A stretch of 35,428 nt of DNA from Candidatus Heritagella intestinalis (lineage in GTDB: Bacteria > Bacillota > Clostridia > Oscillospirales > Acutalibacteraceae). The first letter of the stretch is position 1; every line of letters begins with the position of its first letter. The notes below the pieces were generated by a model. That model saw only the letters and a list, made by a program, of their open reading frames with translations, did no database searches and was not told the DNA's origin. The stretch lies in assembly GCA_904420555.1 (NCBI GenBank), contig CAJFVO010000014.1, forward strand, positions 1 through 35,428. The letters are read 5' to 3'. The position numbers were made by a program, and so were the translations under genes. Shown here piece by piece: positions 16,682 to 23,728 of this stretch.

Positions 16682-17572
16682 ATGCCCAGTATAGCCGGAT
16701 ATGTGAAAAAGGCCGAGAAACAGGGAAAGCGCTTTGCCCAGGTGGTTTTAGAGAGCCAGGCCGCCGACCTGGAAAGTACGCCGGAGGCCCTTCTTGCCAA
16801 AATGCGCCAGGCGTTGACCGTCATGGAGGAATCCGCCAAGGAGGGGGAGGACCCTTCCCTGCGGTCCGCCAGCGGCCTCACCGGCGGGGCTGCCGCCAAG
16901 GTCATGGCCCGGGCCCGGGCAGGGGAGAGCCTCTGCGGGGAATTTTTCGGGAAGGCTGTGGCCCGGGCGCTGGCAGTGTCCGAATGCAACGCCTGTATGG
17001 GCCGCATTGTGGCAGCCCCCACTGCCGGTTCCTGCGGTATCCTACCCGCCGCCCTGCTCACGGTAATGGAGGAAAAGGGCCTTCCGGAAGAGGGCGCCGT
17101 CATGGGCTTGTTCACTGCGGCGGGCGTGGGCATGGTGATTGCCTCGAACGCCACGGTTTCCGGGGCCCAGGGAGGCTGCCAGGCCGAGGTGGGCAGTGCT
17201 TCCGCCATGGCTGCCGCCGCTGTGGTGGAGATGATGGGCGGCACGCCCCAGATGTGCGCCGATGCCTGCGCCATCGCCCTGAAAAATGTCCTGGGGCTGG
17301 TGTGCGACCCGGTGGCCGGCCTGGTGGAGGTGCCCTGTGTCAAGCGCAACGCCATGGGAGTAGTCAACGCCTTGGCGGCGGCAGAAATCGCCCTGGCTGG
17401 TGTTTCCAGCGCCATCCCCGCCGATGAAGTGATTGTGGCCATGAAAAAAGTGGGGAACGTGATGCCGGGTATCCTGCGGGAAACCGCAGAGGGAGGGCTG
17501 GCAGATACGCCTACCGGCCGCCGGATTGCCGAGGCATTTCTCCGGGGTGGTTCCCAGGCAGCTTCTGAATAA
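16682..17572 (+). CDS. sdaAA: L-serine dehydratase, iron-sulfur dependent, alpha subunit
   Basis: A 296-aa catalytic chain with cluster-ligand candidates C102, C105, C118 and C166 and the later CDP (C208) and VPC (C219). CMGRIVAAPTAGSCGILPA and CDPVAGLVEVPC are family signatures. The 4Fe-4S cluster is oxygen-sensitive, fitting an anaerobe. AGGAAAGGGG precedes the ATG. It is the last gene of the ridA-sdaAB-sdaAA run. Confidence 0.95.
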   Translation: MPSIAGYVKKAEKQGKRFAQVVLESQAADLESTPEALLAKMRQALTVMEESAKEGEDPSLRSASGLTGGAAAKVMARARAGESLCGEFFGKAVARALAVSECNACMGRIVAAPTAGSCGILPAALLTVMEEKGLPEEGAVMGLFTAAGVGMVIASNATVSGAQGGCQAEVGSASAMAAAAVVEMMGGTPQMCADACAIALKNVLGLVCDPVAGLVEVPCVKRNAMGVVNALAAAEIALAGVSSAIPADEVIVAMKKVGNVMPGILRETAEGGLADTPTGRRIAEAFLRGGSQAASE

Positions 17573-17574
17573 TG

Positions 17575-17606
17575 CCGGAAACCCGATGAAATTTTCCGGA
17601 TTTTCT
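17575..17606 (+). terminator. Weak terminator after sdaAA
   Basis: CCGGAAA (17575-17581) pairs with TTTCCGG (17593-17599), followed by ATTTTCT. The stem is short and the T-run is broken. Confidence 0.45.
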
Positions 17607-17625
17607 AAAAAATCCCTTTACAATT

Positions 17626-17653
17626 TTGCAAAAATCAGGTAGTCTGATAATAG
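17626..17653 (+). promoter_or_regulatory. Possible promoter of nagB
   Basis: TTGCAA (17626-17631), 16 bp, then TAATAG (17648-17653), overlapping GATAAT. The match is only moderate, and the leader to the nagB ATG is about 80 nt. Confidence 0.35.
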
Positions 17654-17738
17654 CATGGATTTTGTATGATCGAGCCGGACAAGGGCTTTCGGGCCGGGCC
17701 GGCCTGACATAAGTATTCTATTACGAGGAGAATGTGTC

Positions 17739-18506
17739 ATGAGAATTTTGTATGCATCTGATTACAATGACCTGAGCCGCAAGGCGGCCAATATCATCGC
17801 CGCTCAGGTGATTTTGAAGCCCGACTGCGTGCTGGGCCTGGCCACCGGTTCCAGCCCCCTGGGCACCTATAAGTGCCTCATCGAGGGCTATGAGAAGGGC
17901 GATCTGGATTTCTCCCGCTGCAAGGCGGCTAACCTGGACGAGTACCGCGGCCTGCCCAAGGACAACGACCAGAGCTATGCCTACTTCATGTATGAAAACC
18001 TCTTTAAGCACATCAATATCGACATGGCCAACACCAACATCCCCGACGGCATGAACGCAGACGCCGAGGCGGAGTGCAAGCGCTATGACGAGGCAGTCCG
18101 GGCCCTGGGCGGCGTGGATATCCAGCTGCTGGGCATCGGCCACAATGGACATATCGGCTTTAACGAGCCCGCCGACGAATTCCCCAAGGGCACCCACTGT
18201 GTGGACCTGACCCAGAGCACCATTGACGCCAACACCCGCTTCTTTGCCCGCAAGGAGGATGTGCCCACCCAGGCTTACACCATGGGCATCCAGACCATTA
18301 TGAGCGCTAAGAAGATTCTCCTCATCGCTTCCGGCGAGGGGAAGGCGGACATTGTCTGCCGCATGGCTGCCGGCCCGGTTACCCCCAATGTTCCGGCTTC
18401 TGTGCTCCAGCTTCACAATGACGTGACCATCGTGGCCGACAAGGAGGCTCTCAGCGTCCTCATGGAGAAGGCCCCGGAGATGATCGAAGGCCTGCCCAAG
18501 GCATAA
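17739..18506 (+). CDS. nagB: Glucosamine-6-phosphate deaminase
   Basis: 255 aa. It converts glucosamine-6-P to fructose-6-P and ammonia, the step after nagA. Phosphate-binding LATGSSPLGTY is at residues 34-44. The catalytic acid is Asp67 in NLDEY. GIGHNGHIGFNEP (132-144) holds the active-site His137. TTACGAGGAG precedes the ATG. It is monocistronic with its own terminator. Confidence 0.95.
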   Translation: MRILYASDYNDLSRKAANIIAAQVILKPDCVLGLATGSSPLGTYKCLIEGYEKGDLDFSRCKAANLDEYRGLPKDNDQSYAYFMYENLFKHINIDMANTNIPDGMNADAEAECKRYDEAVRALGGVDIQLLGIGHNGHIGFNEPADEFPKGTHCVDLTQSTIDANTRFFARKEDVPTQAYTMGIQTIMSAKKILLIASGEGKADIVCRMAAGPVTPNVPASVLQLHNDVTIVADKEALSVLMEKAPEMIEGLPKA

Positions 18507-18528
18507 GTCCCTCCAATATAGCTGTATG

Positions 18529-18561
18529 AAAATCCCCGTTCCCGCCGGAGCGGGGATTTTT
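18529..18561 (+). terminator. Terminator of nagB
   Basis: AAAATCCCCG pairs with CGGGGATTTTT across a 12-nt loop, giving a stem followed by T. Confidence 0.9.
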
Positions 18562-18581
18562 GCGTCTAACTGCTGGGAATT

Positions 18582-18610
18582 TTGCCAGGCTGCTGGAAAT
18601 ATGGTATACT
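18582..18610 (+). promoter_or_regulatory. Promoter of the HD-domain gene
   Basis: TTGCCA (18582-18587), exactly 17 bp, then TATACT (18605-18610). The predicted transcript starts just before the ribosome site, leaving a leader of only about 15 nt. Confidence 0.8.
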
Positions 18611-18632
18611 GTCCGGGAAGGGAGCGAGAATG

Positions 18633-19214
18633 ATGACAGAAATCCAACAGGAATTCAGCGAAGTTTTTCAGGAACAGATTCACCGGTCCGGCAGCGAGAA
18701 CCTGCTGAAGTGGCTGGGGGAAAAGGATTTTTTCACTGCGCCGGCCAGCACCAAATATCACTGCGCCTGTGAAGGGGGCCTGGCCATGCACAGCCTCAAC
18801 GTGTACCGGGTCCTGCGGGAGCGGTATTTCGAGGAAGGGGACAGCGAGGAGAGCTTTGCTATCTGCGGCCTGCTCCACGATGTGTGCAAGGCCCAGTTTT
18901 ACAAGGTTTCCACCCGGAACGTGAAGAACGAGGAAACCGGCCAGTGGGAGAAAAAGCCCTTTTATATGGTGGAGGACGCCTTCCCCTACGGCCACGGGGA
19001 AAAGTCCGTGTATCTCATCGAGCGGTTTATGCGGCTGAAGCCCGCAGAGGCTGTGGCTATCCGGTGGCACATGGGCGGCTTTGACGATGCGGCCCGGGGC
19101 GGCAGCTTTGGGGTGAGCCTGGCGTTTGAAAAGTATCCGCTGGCGGTAAAGCTCCACCTGGCGGACTTAGAGGCCACCTATCTCCGGGAAAAGGGCACTT
19201 CGGAGGCCCGGTGA
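18633..19214 (+). CDS. HD-domain hydrolase
   Basis: 193 aa from the second of two adjacent ATGs. AGGGAG is 8 nt from this one and 5 nt from the ATG at 18630; both are possible. An in-frame ATG at 18582 sits inside the promoter and is rejected. HD-type metal residues are visible: His53, His82-Asp83 in LLHDVCKA, His121 and His146, and Asp178 in HLADLEATY. HD proteins hydrolyse phosphate esters, often of nucleotides or nucleic acids. The substrate here is unknown. It stands alone with its own promoter. Confidence 0.82.
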   Translation: MTEIQQEFSEVFQEQIHRSGSENLLKWLGEKDFFTAPASTKYHCACEGGLAMHSLNVYRVLRERYFEEGDSEESFAICGLLHDVCKAQFYKVSTRNVKNEETGQWEKKPFYMVEDAFPYGHGEKSVYLIERFMRLKPAEAVAIRWHMGGFDDAARGGSFGVSLAFEKYPLAVKLHLADLEATYLREKGTSEAR

Positions 19215-19264
19215 GCCTTTCAGCCGGGCATCTTACAGAATTGTAAGAGCGCCGTAAAAAACTC

Positions 19265-19296
19265 TTGATAAACCGGGGAGATAACGCTGGTATAAT
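19265..19296 (+). promoter_or_regulatory. Extended -10 promoter of the 48-aa membrane peptide gene
   Basis: TATAAT (19291-19296) is preceded by TGG, an extended -10. TTGATA (19265-19270) lies 20 bp upstream, which is long, so the extended -10 probably carries the promoter. Confidence 0.6.
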
Positions 19297-19319
19297 AGTC
19301 TCGAAAGGAGGCAGATGCC

Positions 19320-19466
19320 ATGTATCGGGGCTATGAAAAATCCAGACGCAGACGGCGGGAAAAGCTCATTCGCCGGTGTACGGTTGCCCTTGCCATTTCC
19401 GGCGTGCTCTTTGCGGCGGTGGCACTGTGCGCCTGTATCTACCTGCAAAATCCCACTGTTCTCTAA
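19320..19466 (+). CDS. Single-pass 48-aa membrane peptide
   Basis: A short gene with its own promoter, a strong GAAAGGAGG site 8 nt from this ATG, and a terminator 30 nt after the stop. The N-terminus is strongly basic: MYRGYEKS, then five Arg, then EKLIRR. Residues 21-42 form one hydrophobic helix containing two Cys (residues 37 and 39). A short QNPTVL tail would lie outside by the positive-inside rule. A second ATG at 19315 in another frame is only 3 nt from the ribosome site and gives no sensible protein. The family is not recognised. Confidence 0.6.
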   Translation: MYRGYEKSRRRRREKLIRRCTVALAISGVLFAAVALCACIYLQNPTVL

Positions 19467-19496
19467 GCGTTCTCCTACTATCATTTACATATGCAC

Positions 19497-19545
19497 AGGA
19501 AAGAGGCGGCTCTCGGAAACCCGGGATGCGGCCTCTTTCCTTTTT
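19497..19545 (+). terminator. Terminator after the 48-aa gene
   Basis: AGGAAAGAGGC (19497-19507) pairs with GCCTCTTTCC (19531-19540), followed by TTTTT. Confidence 0.85.
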
Positions 19546-19565
19546 GCCTGGGAAAAATCCCAGGC

Positions 19566-19593
19566 TTGTCTTTTTACCGGTATCCGGTATAAT
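19566..19593 (+). promoter_or_regulatory. Promoter and overlapping dyad upstream of the MATE gene
   Basis: TTGTCT (19566-19571), 16 bp, TATAAT (19588-19593). A perfect dyad ACCGG-TAT-CCGGT (19576-19588) lies in the spacer and touches the -10, a likely repressor site. Confidence 0.65.
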
Positions 19594-19643
19594 TAGAAAA
19601 GAAAGCAGGATTGGGCAGATAGGCTGATTCTTAGGAAATGTTT

Positions 19644-19679
19644 CCGGCGGCATTTTGGGAGATGTGCCCGCCGGTTTTT
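19644..19679 (+). terminator. Terminator-like hairpin in the MATE leader (possible attenuator)
   Basis: CCGGCGGCA (19644-19652) pairs with TGCCCGCCGG (19665-19674) with one bulged base, followed at once by TTTTT. It stands between the promoter and the ribosome site of the exporter gene. A short ORF beginning ATG at 19638 runs through the hairpin and ends at 19709 inside the exporter gene. Confidence 0.65.
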
Positions 19680-19693
19680 GATGGAGGGATTTT

Positions 19694-21040
19694 GTGCAGA
19701 AGGATTTGACAAAAGGGGGCGTCACTGCCTCCATGATGCTGTTTGCAGGGCCGCTCATTGCCGGCAACCTGCTGCAGCAGTTCTACAATGTGGCGGATAC
19801 CTTGATTGTAGGCCGGGTGCTGGGGCCGGACGCCCTGGCGGCGGTGGGGTCTTCCTATTCCATTATGGTGTTTGTCACCTCGATTTTGCTGGGCCTGAGC
19901 ATGGGCAGCGGCATTTTGTTCTCCATGTTTTTCGGCGCCGGGCGCACGGAGGAGCTTCGCCGCAGCGCCTGCATGTCCTTTACCTTTATCGGCGGGCTTA
20001 CCGTGGTGTTGGAGGTTGGATGCTTGCTGCTGCTGTACCCTATTTTGCAGCTCATGCAGACCCCGGATTCCATTTTGGAGGAGACCGCCAGCTATCTGCG
20101 GGTAATTTTTATCGGCATGGTGTTTACCTTCCTGTATAATTATTTTGCCTCGCTGCTCCGCTCAGTGGGGAATTCCTCTGTGCCCTTGATATTTTTGGCG
20201 GTGGCGGCAGTGCTGAATATCGGCCTGGATTTATTCCTGGTGCTGGTGATTCCCATGGGAGTGGCCGGGGCGGCTCTGGCTACGATTCTTTCCCAAGCGG
20301 TGTCTGGGATAGGGCTTGCTGTTTACACGCTGGCAAAAATGCCGGAGCTGCGCCCCAAAAAAGAGGACTTTGCCTGGGACAGGGGCATGGCGGGGAAAAT
20401 TGCCCAGTATTCTCTCCTCACCTGCGCCCAGCAGTCGGTGATGAATTTCGGTATTCTCATGGTTCAGGGGCTGGTGAACAGCTTCGGCGTCAGTGTCATG
20501 GCGGCGTTTACAGCGGCGGTGAAAATCGACTCCTTCGCCTATATGCCGGTGCAGGATTTCGGCAACGCTTTTTCCACCTTTATTGCCCAGAATATGGGGG
20601 CGAAAAAGACCGACCGTATCCGCCGGGGAATCCGTTCGGCGGTGATTTCGGCGGTGCTCTTTTGCGTGGTGATTTCAGCGGTGATTTGGGTGTGGGGAGG
20701 CGATTTGATGACGATTTTTGTTAGCCCGGAGGAAACGGAGATTATCGCCATCGGCGTCCAGTATTTGCACATTGAGGGCGCCTGCTATTTCGGTATTGGA
20801 TGCCTGTTCCTTCTCTACGGCCTGTATCGCGGGCTGGGCGCTCCGGGCATCTCCGTGGTGCTCACGGTGATTTCCCTGGGAACCCGTGTGGCCCTGGCCT
20901 ATTGCCTGGCCCCGATTCCCCAAATCGGCCTGGTGGGGATTTGGTGGGCCGTGCCCATTGGATGGTTTTTAGCGGACGCGGTGGGCTTTCTTTATTACGG
21001 CCTATCCTTCCGGAAAAAGATGGAGAAGATGAACCTATAA
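19694..21040 (+). CDS. MATE family efflux transporter
   Basis: 448 aa starting with GTG, with GGAGGG 5 nt upstream. It is an integral membrane protein with about 12 hydrophobic helices in two MatE halves, for example FAGPLIAGNLLQQFYNVADTLIVGR near the start and a matching repeat from about residue 230. Members export drugs or metabolites in exchange for Na+ or H+. The substrate is unknown. Control may involve both a promoter dyad and the leader hairpin. It is followed 64 nt later by a small ribbon-helix-helix gene. Confidence 0.93.
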   Translation: MQKDLTKGGVTASMMLFAGPLIAGNLLQQFYNVADTLIVGRVLGPDALAAVGSSYSIMVFVTSILLGLSMGSGILFSMFFGAGRTEELRRSACMSFTFIGGLTVVLEVGCLLLLYPILQLMQTPDSILEETASYLRVIFIGMVFTFLYNYFASLLRSVGNSSVPLIFLAVAAVLNIGLDLFLVLVIPMGVAGAALATILSQAVSGIGLAVYTLAKMPELRPKKEDFAWDRGMAGKIAQYSLLTCAQQSVMNFGILMVQGLVNSFGVSVMAAFTAAVKIDSFAYMPVQDFGNAFSTFIAQNMGAKKTDRIRRGIRSAVISAVLFCVVISAVIWVWGGDLMTIFVSPEETEIIAIGVQYLHIEGACYFGIGCLFLLYGLYRGLGAPGISVVLTVISLGTRVALAYCLAPIPQIGLVGIWWAVPIGWFLADAVGFLYYGLSFRKKMEKMNL

Positions 21041-21104
21041 GACACGCCCCTGATAAAGTGTGGTCTCTTTATTAGTAATACAAACGCAGTGCGAGGTGCT
21101 TTTT

Positions 21105-21293
21105 ATGGCAGGTTTTAAAATTCCATCCATTCCGCCCACTACCAACAAGACTATCCGGTTTCCCAATGATGTAATTGAGGAAGTGGAACAGGCCATTGTG
21201 GGGAAGGACTGTACTTTTTCCGCTTTTGTCATTGCGGCGGTCCGGGCTGCTCTGGAGGAGCTGAAAGAGGCAGGGGAGTTGCCCCGGGACTAA
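21105..21293 (+). CDS. Small ribbon-helix-helix-like protein (YlcI/YnfO type)
   Basis: 62 aa from the ATG at 21105, with GAGGTG 6 nt upstream; an in-frame ATG at 21060 has no site. KTIRFPNDVIEEVEQAI reads as the beta strand and first helix of an Arc-like fold. TFSAFVIAAVRAALEEL is the second helix. Such proteins are small DNA-binding regulators or antitoxin-like factors. No toxin gene is adjacent. A strong terminator lies about 110 nt downstream. Confidence 0.65.
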   Translation: MAGFKIPSIPPTTNKTIRFPNDVIEEVEQAIVGKDCTFSAFVIAAVRAALEELKEAGELPRD

Positions 21294-21400
21294 TCGTGGC
21301 AGGCGGGGCTGTCTTTGTACGCGAGCTATCATTTCCCGCCCTCCGGCGAATGGATTCCCCTTACCCAGGAGTAACAGCGGAAACCAAAAGAATATGGAAA
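21294..21400 (+). other. Unassigned 107-nt stretch before a terminator
   Basis: Between the ribbon-helix-helix stop and the terminator there is no ORF with a ribosome site. The stretch is not AT-rich and contains a small TTAC-ccagga-GTAA hairpin near 21360-21374. It could be a 3' untranslated region or a small RNA. I match it to no known RNA family. Confidence 0.3.
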
Positions 21401-21438
21401 CGCGGTGGGCCTTCCCTTTTTGGGAGGCCCGCTTTTTT
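21401..21438 (+). terminator. Terminator
   Basis: GCGGTGGGCCTTCCC pairs with GGGAGGCCCGC with one bulge, followed by TTTTTT. Confidence 0.85.
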
Positions 21439-21459
21439 GCAATTTTTTCAAAAACCCTC

Positions 21460-21488
21460 TTGACAATAGAGGAATACCAGAGTATTAT
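21460..21488 (+). promoter_or_regulatory. Promoter of the GntR-ABC operon
   Basis: TTGACA (21460-21465), 17 bp, TATTAT (21483-21488). The -10 overlaps the left arm of the operator repeats, so a bound repressor would block RNA polymerase. Confidence 0.85.
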
Positions 21489-21531
21489 TGTATTAAGCCA
21501 GTAATACAATAATACAATCATACAATACTGG
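21483..21531 (+). promoter_or_regulatory. Operator array: inverted repeat plus three tandem 8-mers
   Basis: TATTATTGTATT (21483-21494) and AATACAATAATA (21503-21514) are perfect 12-bp inverted arms 8 nt apart. The right arm begins three tandem octamers: AATACAAT, AATACAAT, CATACAAT (21503-21526), ended by ACTGG. CCAGTA at 21498 and TACTGG at 21526 frame the array. It sits between the -10 and the ribosome site of the GntR gene and is probably its own operator. Confidence 0.75.
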
Positions 21532-21545
21532 AAAGGAGGAGGGCT

Positions 21546-21926
21546 TTGGGCTGGAAATTTCAAACAGACCGCCCCATCTATGCCCAGCTGGTGGAGCAGG
21601 TAAAACAGAAAATTATCACCGGGGTATACCCTCCCGGCAGTAAAATGCCTTCTGTACGGGAGCTGGCCGCAGAGGCCTCGGTAAACCCCAACACCATGCA
21701 GCGGGCTTTTTCCCAGCTGGAACAGGAAGGGCTGCTGTATACCCAGCGTACCAGTGGCAGATTTGTCACAGAAGACCAAGGGAGGATTACCGCCATGAAG
21801 GAGGAACTGGCAAGAGAACTCATCCGGAGCTTTTTGGAGAACATGGAACAGCTGGGATATACCAGCAGCCAGGCGCAAGAGCTCATTGCAAAATCCCGGA
21901 AGGAGGGTGCCGGCCATGAAAGCTAA
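21546..21926 (+). CDS. GntR family regulator (YtrA type)
   Basis: 126 aa starting with TTG, with AAGGAGG 6 nt upstream. Residues 10-75 are the GntR winged helix: PIYAQLVEQVKQKIITG, MPSVRELAAEASVNPNTMQRA, then EGLLYTQRTSGRFV. The short alpha-helical tail without a ligand domain is the YtrA subfamily pattern. These regulators typically repress their own ABC-exporter operon. The operator array directly upstream and the ABC genes directly downstream fit this. Confidence 0.92.
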   Translation: MGWKFQTDRPIYAQLVEQVKQKIITGVYPPGSKMPSVRELAAEASVNPNTMQRAFSQLEQEGLLYTQRTSGRFVTEDQGRITAMKEELARELIRSFLENMEQLGYTSSQAQELIAKSRKEGAGHES

Positions 21927-21981
21927 CTGGTTTTGGCTGGCTGTCTCACACCGGAAACTGGAAAGGAAGGACACTCTATGA
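21916..21981 (+). CDS. Candidate 21-aa ORF coupling GntR and ABC genes
   Basis: The ATG at 21916 overlaps the end of the GntR gene. GGAGGG lies 8 nt upstream. The stop TGA overlaps the ATG of the ABC ATPase gene as ATGA. The predicted peptide begins MKANWFWLAVSHRK: a short aromatic-hydrophobic stretch, then a basic tail. It may be a real micropeptide or only a device to couple translation. No conservation can be checked here. Confidence 0.45.
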   Translation: MKANWFWLAVSHRKLERKDTL

Positions 21982-22676
21982 GCGCAATTTTAGAATGCCG
22001 CAGCCTGACAAAGCAGTTTGGCTACCGTCCGGCCCTGAAAGGGGTTAACCTCTCAGTGGAGCGGGGACGCATTGTGGGCCTGCTGGGCCCCAACGGCAGT
22101 GGCAAGAGCACCCTGATTAAGTTGGCCAACGGCCTGATTACCCCCACATCCGGGGAAATCCTCATTGACGGCAAGGCCCCGGGGGTGGAGACCCGGAAAA
22201 TCGTCTCCTATCTGCCGGACAAAAATTATCTCAATGACTGGATGACTGTGGAGCAGCTGGTGAGATTCTTTGGGGATTTCTATGAGGATTTCAGCCGGGA
22301 AACCGCCATGGATATGCTGCGTCGCCTGGATATCAGCCCCAAGGACCGGCTGAAGGCCCTCTCCAAGGGCACCCGGGAAAAGGTCCAGCTGATTCTGGTG
22401 ATGAGCCGCCGCGCCCAGCTCTATTTACTGGATGAGCCCATCGGCGGCGTGGACCCGGCGGCCCGGGATTACATTCTCCACACCATTATCAGCAATTATA
22501 ATGAAAACGCGTCCGTCATCATCTCTACCCATCTGATCAGCGATGTGGAATCGGTGCTGGACGATGTGATTTTCATTTCCGCCGGGGAGATTGTACTGAC
22601 TTCCTCGGTGGACGAAATTCGCGAACAGCGGGACCAGTCGGTGGACGCCCTGTTCCGGGAGGTATTCAAATGCTGA
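21978..22676 (+). CDS. ABC transporter ATP-binding protein
   Basis: 232 aa from the ATG at 21978, preceded by AAGGAAGGA; a longer reading from 21933 lacks a site. Walker A GPNGSGKST is at residues 37-45. The signature is degenerate, LSKGTREK. Walker B is LYLLDEP. The short form with a degenerate signature is typical of ATPases in YtrA-controlled exporters. It should energise the membrane protein encoded next, whose start overlaps its stop by 7 nt. Confidence 0.93.
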   Translation: MSAILECRSLTKQFGYRPALKGVNLSVERGRIVGLLGPNGSGKSTLIKLANGLITPTSGEILIDGKAPGVETRKIVSYLPDKNYLNDWMTVEQLVRFFGDFYEDFSRETAMDMLRRLDISPKDRLKALSKGTREKVQLILVMSRRAQLYLLDEPIGGVDPAARDYILHTIISNYNENASVIISTHLISDVESVLDDVIFISAGEIVLTSSVDEIREQRDQSVDALFREVFKC

Positions 22677-23500
22677 AAAAATTGATTCGTTACGAATTCC
22701 AGGCTACAGCCCGGATTTTCCTTCCCCTGTATGGGGCTTTTCTGGCCATGTCCCTTTTGCTCCGCCTGGTTATGACGGTGCAGGAGGCGCAGAATTGGCA
22801 AGGCGCGAAGCTGCCCGCCTGGCTGAACTTGCTGTTGGCGATTCCTGTCCTTCTCTATGTTGCCCTGTTTATCGCAACGGTGGTAATGACTTTTGTGGTG
22901 GCGGTTTACCGGTTTTACAAAAACCTCATGACAGAAGAGGGATACCTGATGTTCACCCTGCCGGTGAAGCCCATCCAGCTGATGAACAGCAAGCTCATTG
23001 CGGCCCTGGTGTGGACGGTTTTATCCGCTCTGGTGTGCCTCTTGTCCCTGATGATCCTGATTTTCACCCCCGACCTTCCCGGCGCCATTGCCTACTGGTG
23101 GCAGATTTTCGTCACCGGGGCTGCTTCGGAAGGGCTGTACCTCACCACAGGGATTTTGGTGGAACTGATTGTCGCCGTTCTGGTGAGCTGCGCAGGATTC
23201 TTTGTCCAGGCTTATACGGCGGTGGCGGCTACCAATTTCAGCGACAGCCACAAGGGCCTTATGGGCGTGGGGGCGTATCTGGTGATTAACTTTGCTTCCC
23301 AGATGATTTTTTCCATTCTGCTGTTCATCGGCGGCATGACCCTCTACCCCCAGATAGAATCTATGCTGAATAACTCCCAGGACCTTATGTGGCTTTTCCA
23401 TCTGACAATTTGGGGCAGCGTGGCCTGGACAGCGGCCATATCCGCCGTGCTGTATGCGGGCACCAACTGGATTCTCAAAAAGAAGCTGAATCTGAATTGA
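22670..23500 (+). CDS. ABC-2 type membrane permease component
   Basis: 276 aa with about six hydrophobic helices. The N-terminus MLKKLIRYEFQATARIFLPLYGAF resembles ABC-2 permeases. It overlaps the ATPase gene by 7 nt and is the last gene of the operon, followed by a terminator. The substrate is unknown. In Bacillus, similar operons respond to cell-wall antibiotics, so export or detoxification at the envelope is a reasonable inference. Confidence 0.85.
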   Translation: MLKKLIRYEFQATARIFLPLYGAFLAMSLLLRLVMTVQEAQNWQGAKLPAWLNLLLAIPVLLYVALFIATVVMTFVVAVYRFYKNLMTEEGYLMFTLPVKPIQLMNSKLIAALVWTVLSALVCLLSLMILIFTPDLPGAIAYWWQIFVTGAASEGLYLTTGILVELIVAVLVSCAGFFVQAYTAVAATNFSDSHKGLMGVGAYLVINFASQMIFSILLFIGGMTLYPQIESMLNNSQDLMWLFHLTIWGSVAWTAAISAVLYAGTNWILKKKLNLN

Positions 23501-23542
23501 TTTCCCAGGAAAACCGGGAAAATTGCGCAAGCGTTTATTTCC

Positions 23543-23578
23543 AAAAAGGCGGGAGCTCTCCGGGGCTTCCGCCTTTTC
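23543..23578 (+). terminator. Terminator of the GntR-ABC operon
   Basis: AAAAGGCGG (23544-23552) pairs with CCGCCTTTT (23569-23577), with extra inner pairing AGC/GCT. Confidence 0.8.
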
Positions 23579-23658
23579 TATGGGAAAATCCTTTTTAAAG
23601 GCGGTTGCCTCTCAAATTTTTCAGAAAAATTTCTGTGAAGAATCTATGAAAAAAGGAA

Positions 23659-23687
23659 TTGAAATTCCCAGAAGGATAGAGTATAAT
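23659..23687 (+). promoter_or_regulatory. Promoter of the decarboxylase gamma/beta genes
   Basis: TTGAAA (23659-23664), 17 bp, TATAAT (23682-23687). Confidence 0.8.
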
Positions 23688-23728
23688 GGGAAACGGAATT
23701 TGCTTATTTTTGCTCGGAGGGTTTTCCT

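Noticed and set aside
17721-19157. 478-codon open frame opposite nagB and the HD gene
   Set aside because: It spans two plus-strand genes and their terminator, with no domain or start site of its own.
19315-19596. 93-codon frame overlapping the 48-aa membrane peptide
   Set aside because: Its ATG is only 3 nt from the ribosome site, it runs through the terminator, and the protein looks random.
21105-21293. Toxin-antitoxin pair based on the ribbon-helix-helix protein
   Set aside because: No toxin-sized partner gene lies on either side; the neighbours are a MATE exporter and a terminator.
21503-21526. Tandem octamers considered as a CRISPR or satellite
   Set aside because: The units are too short, have no spacers, and sit exactly between promoter and GntR start; operator is the better reading.
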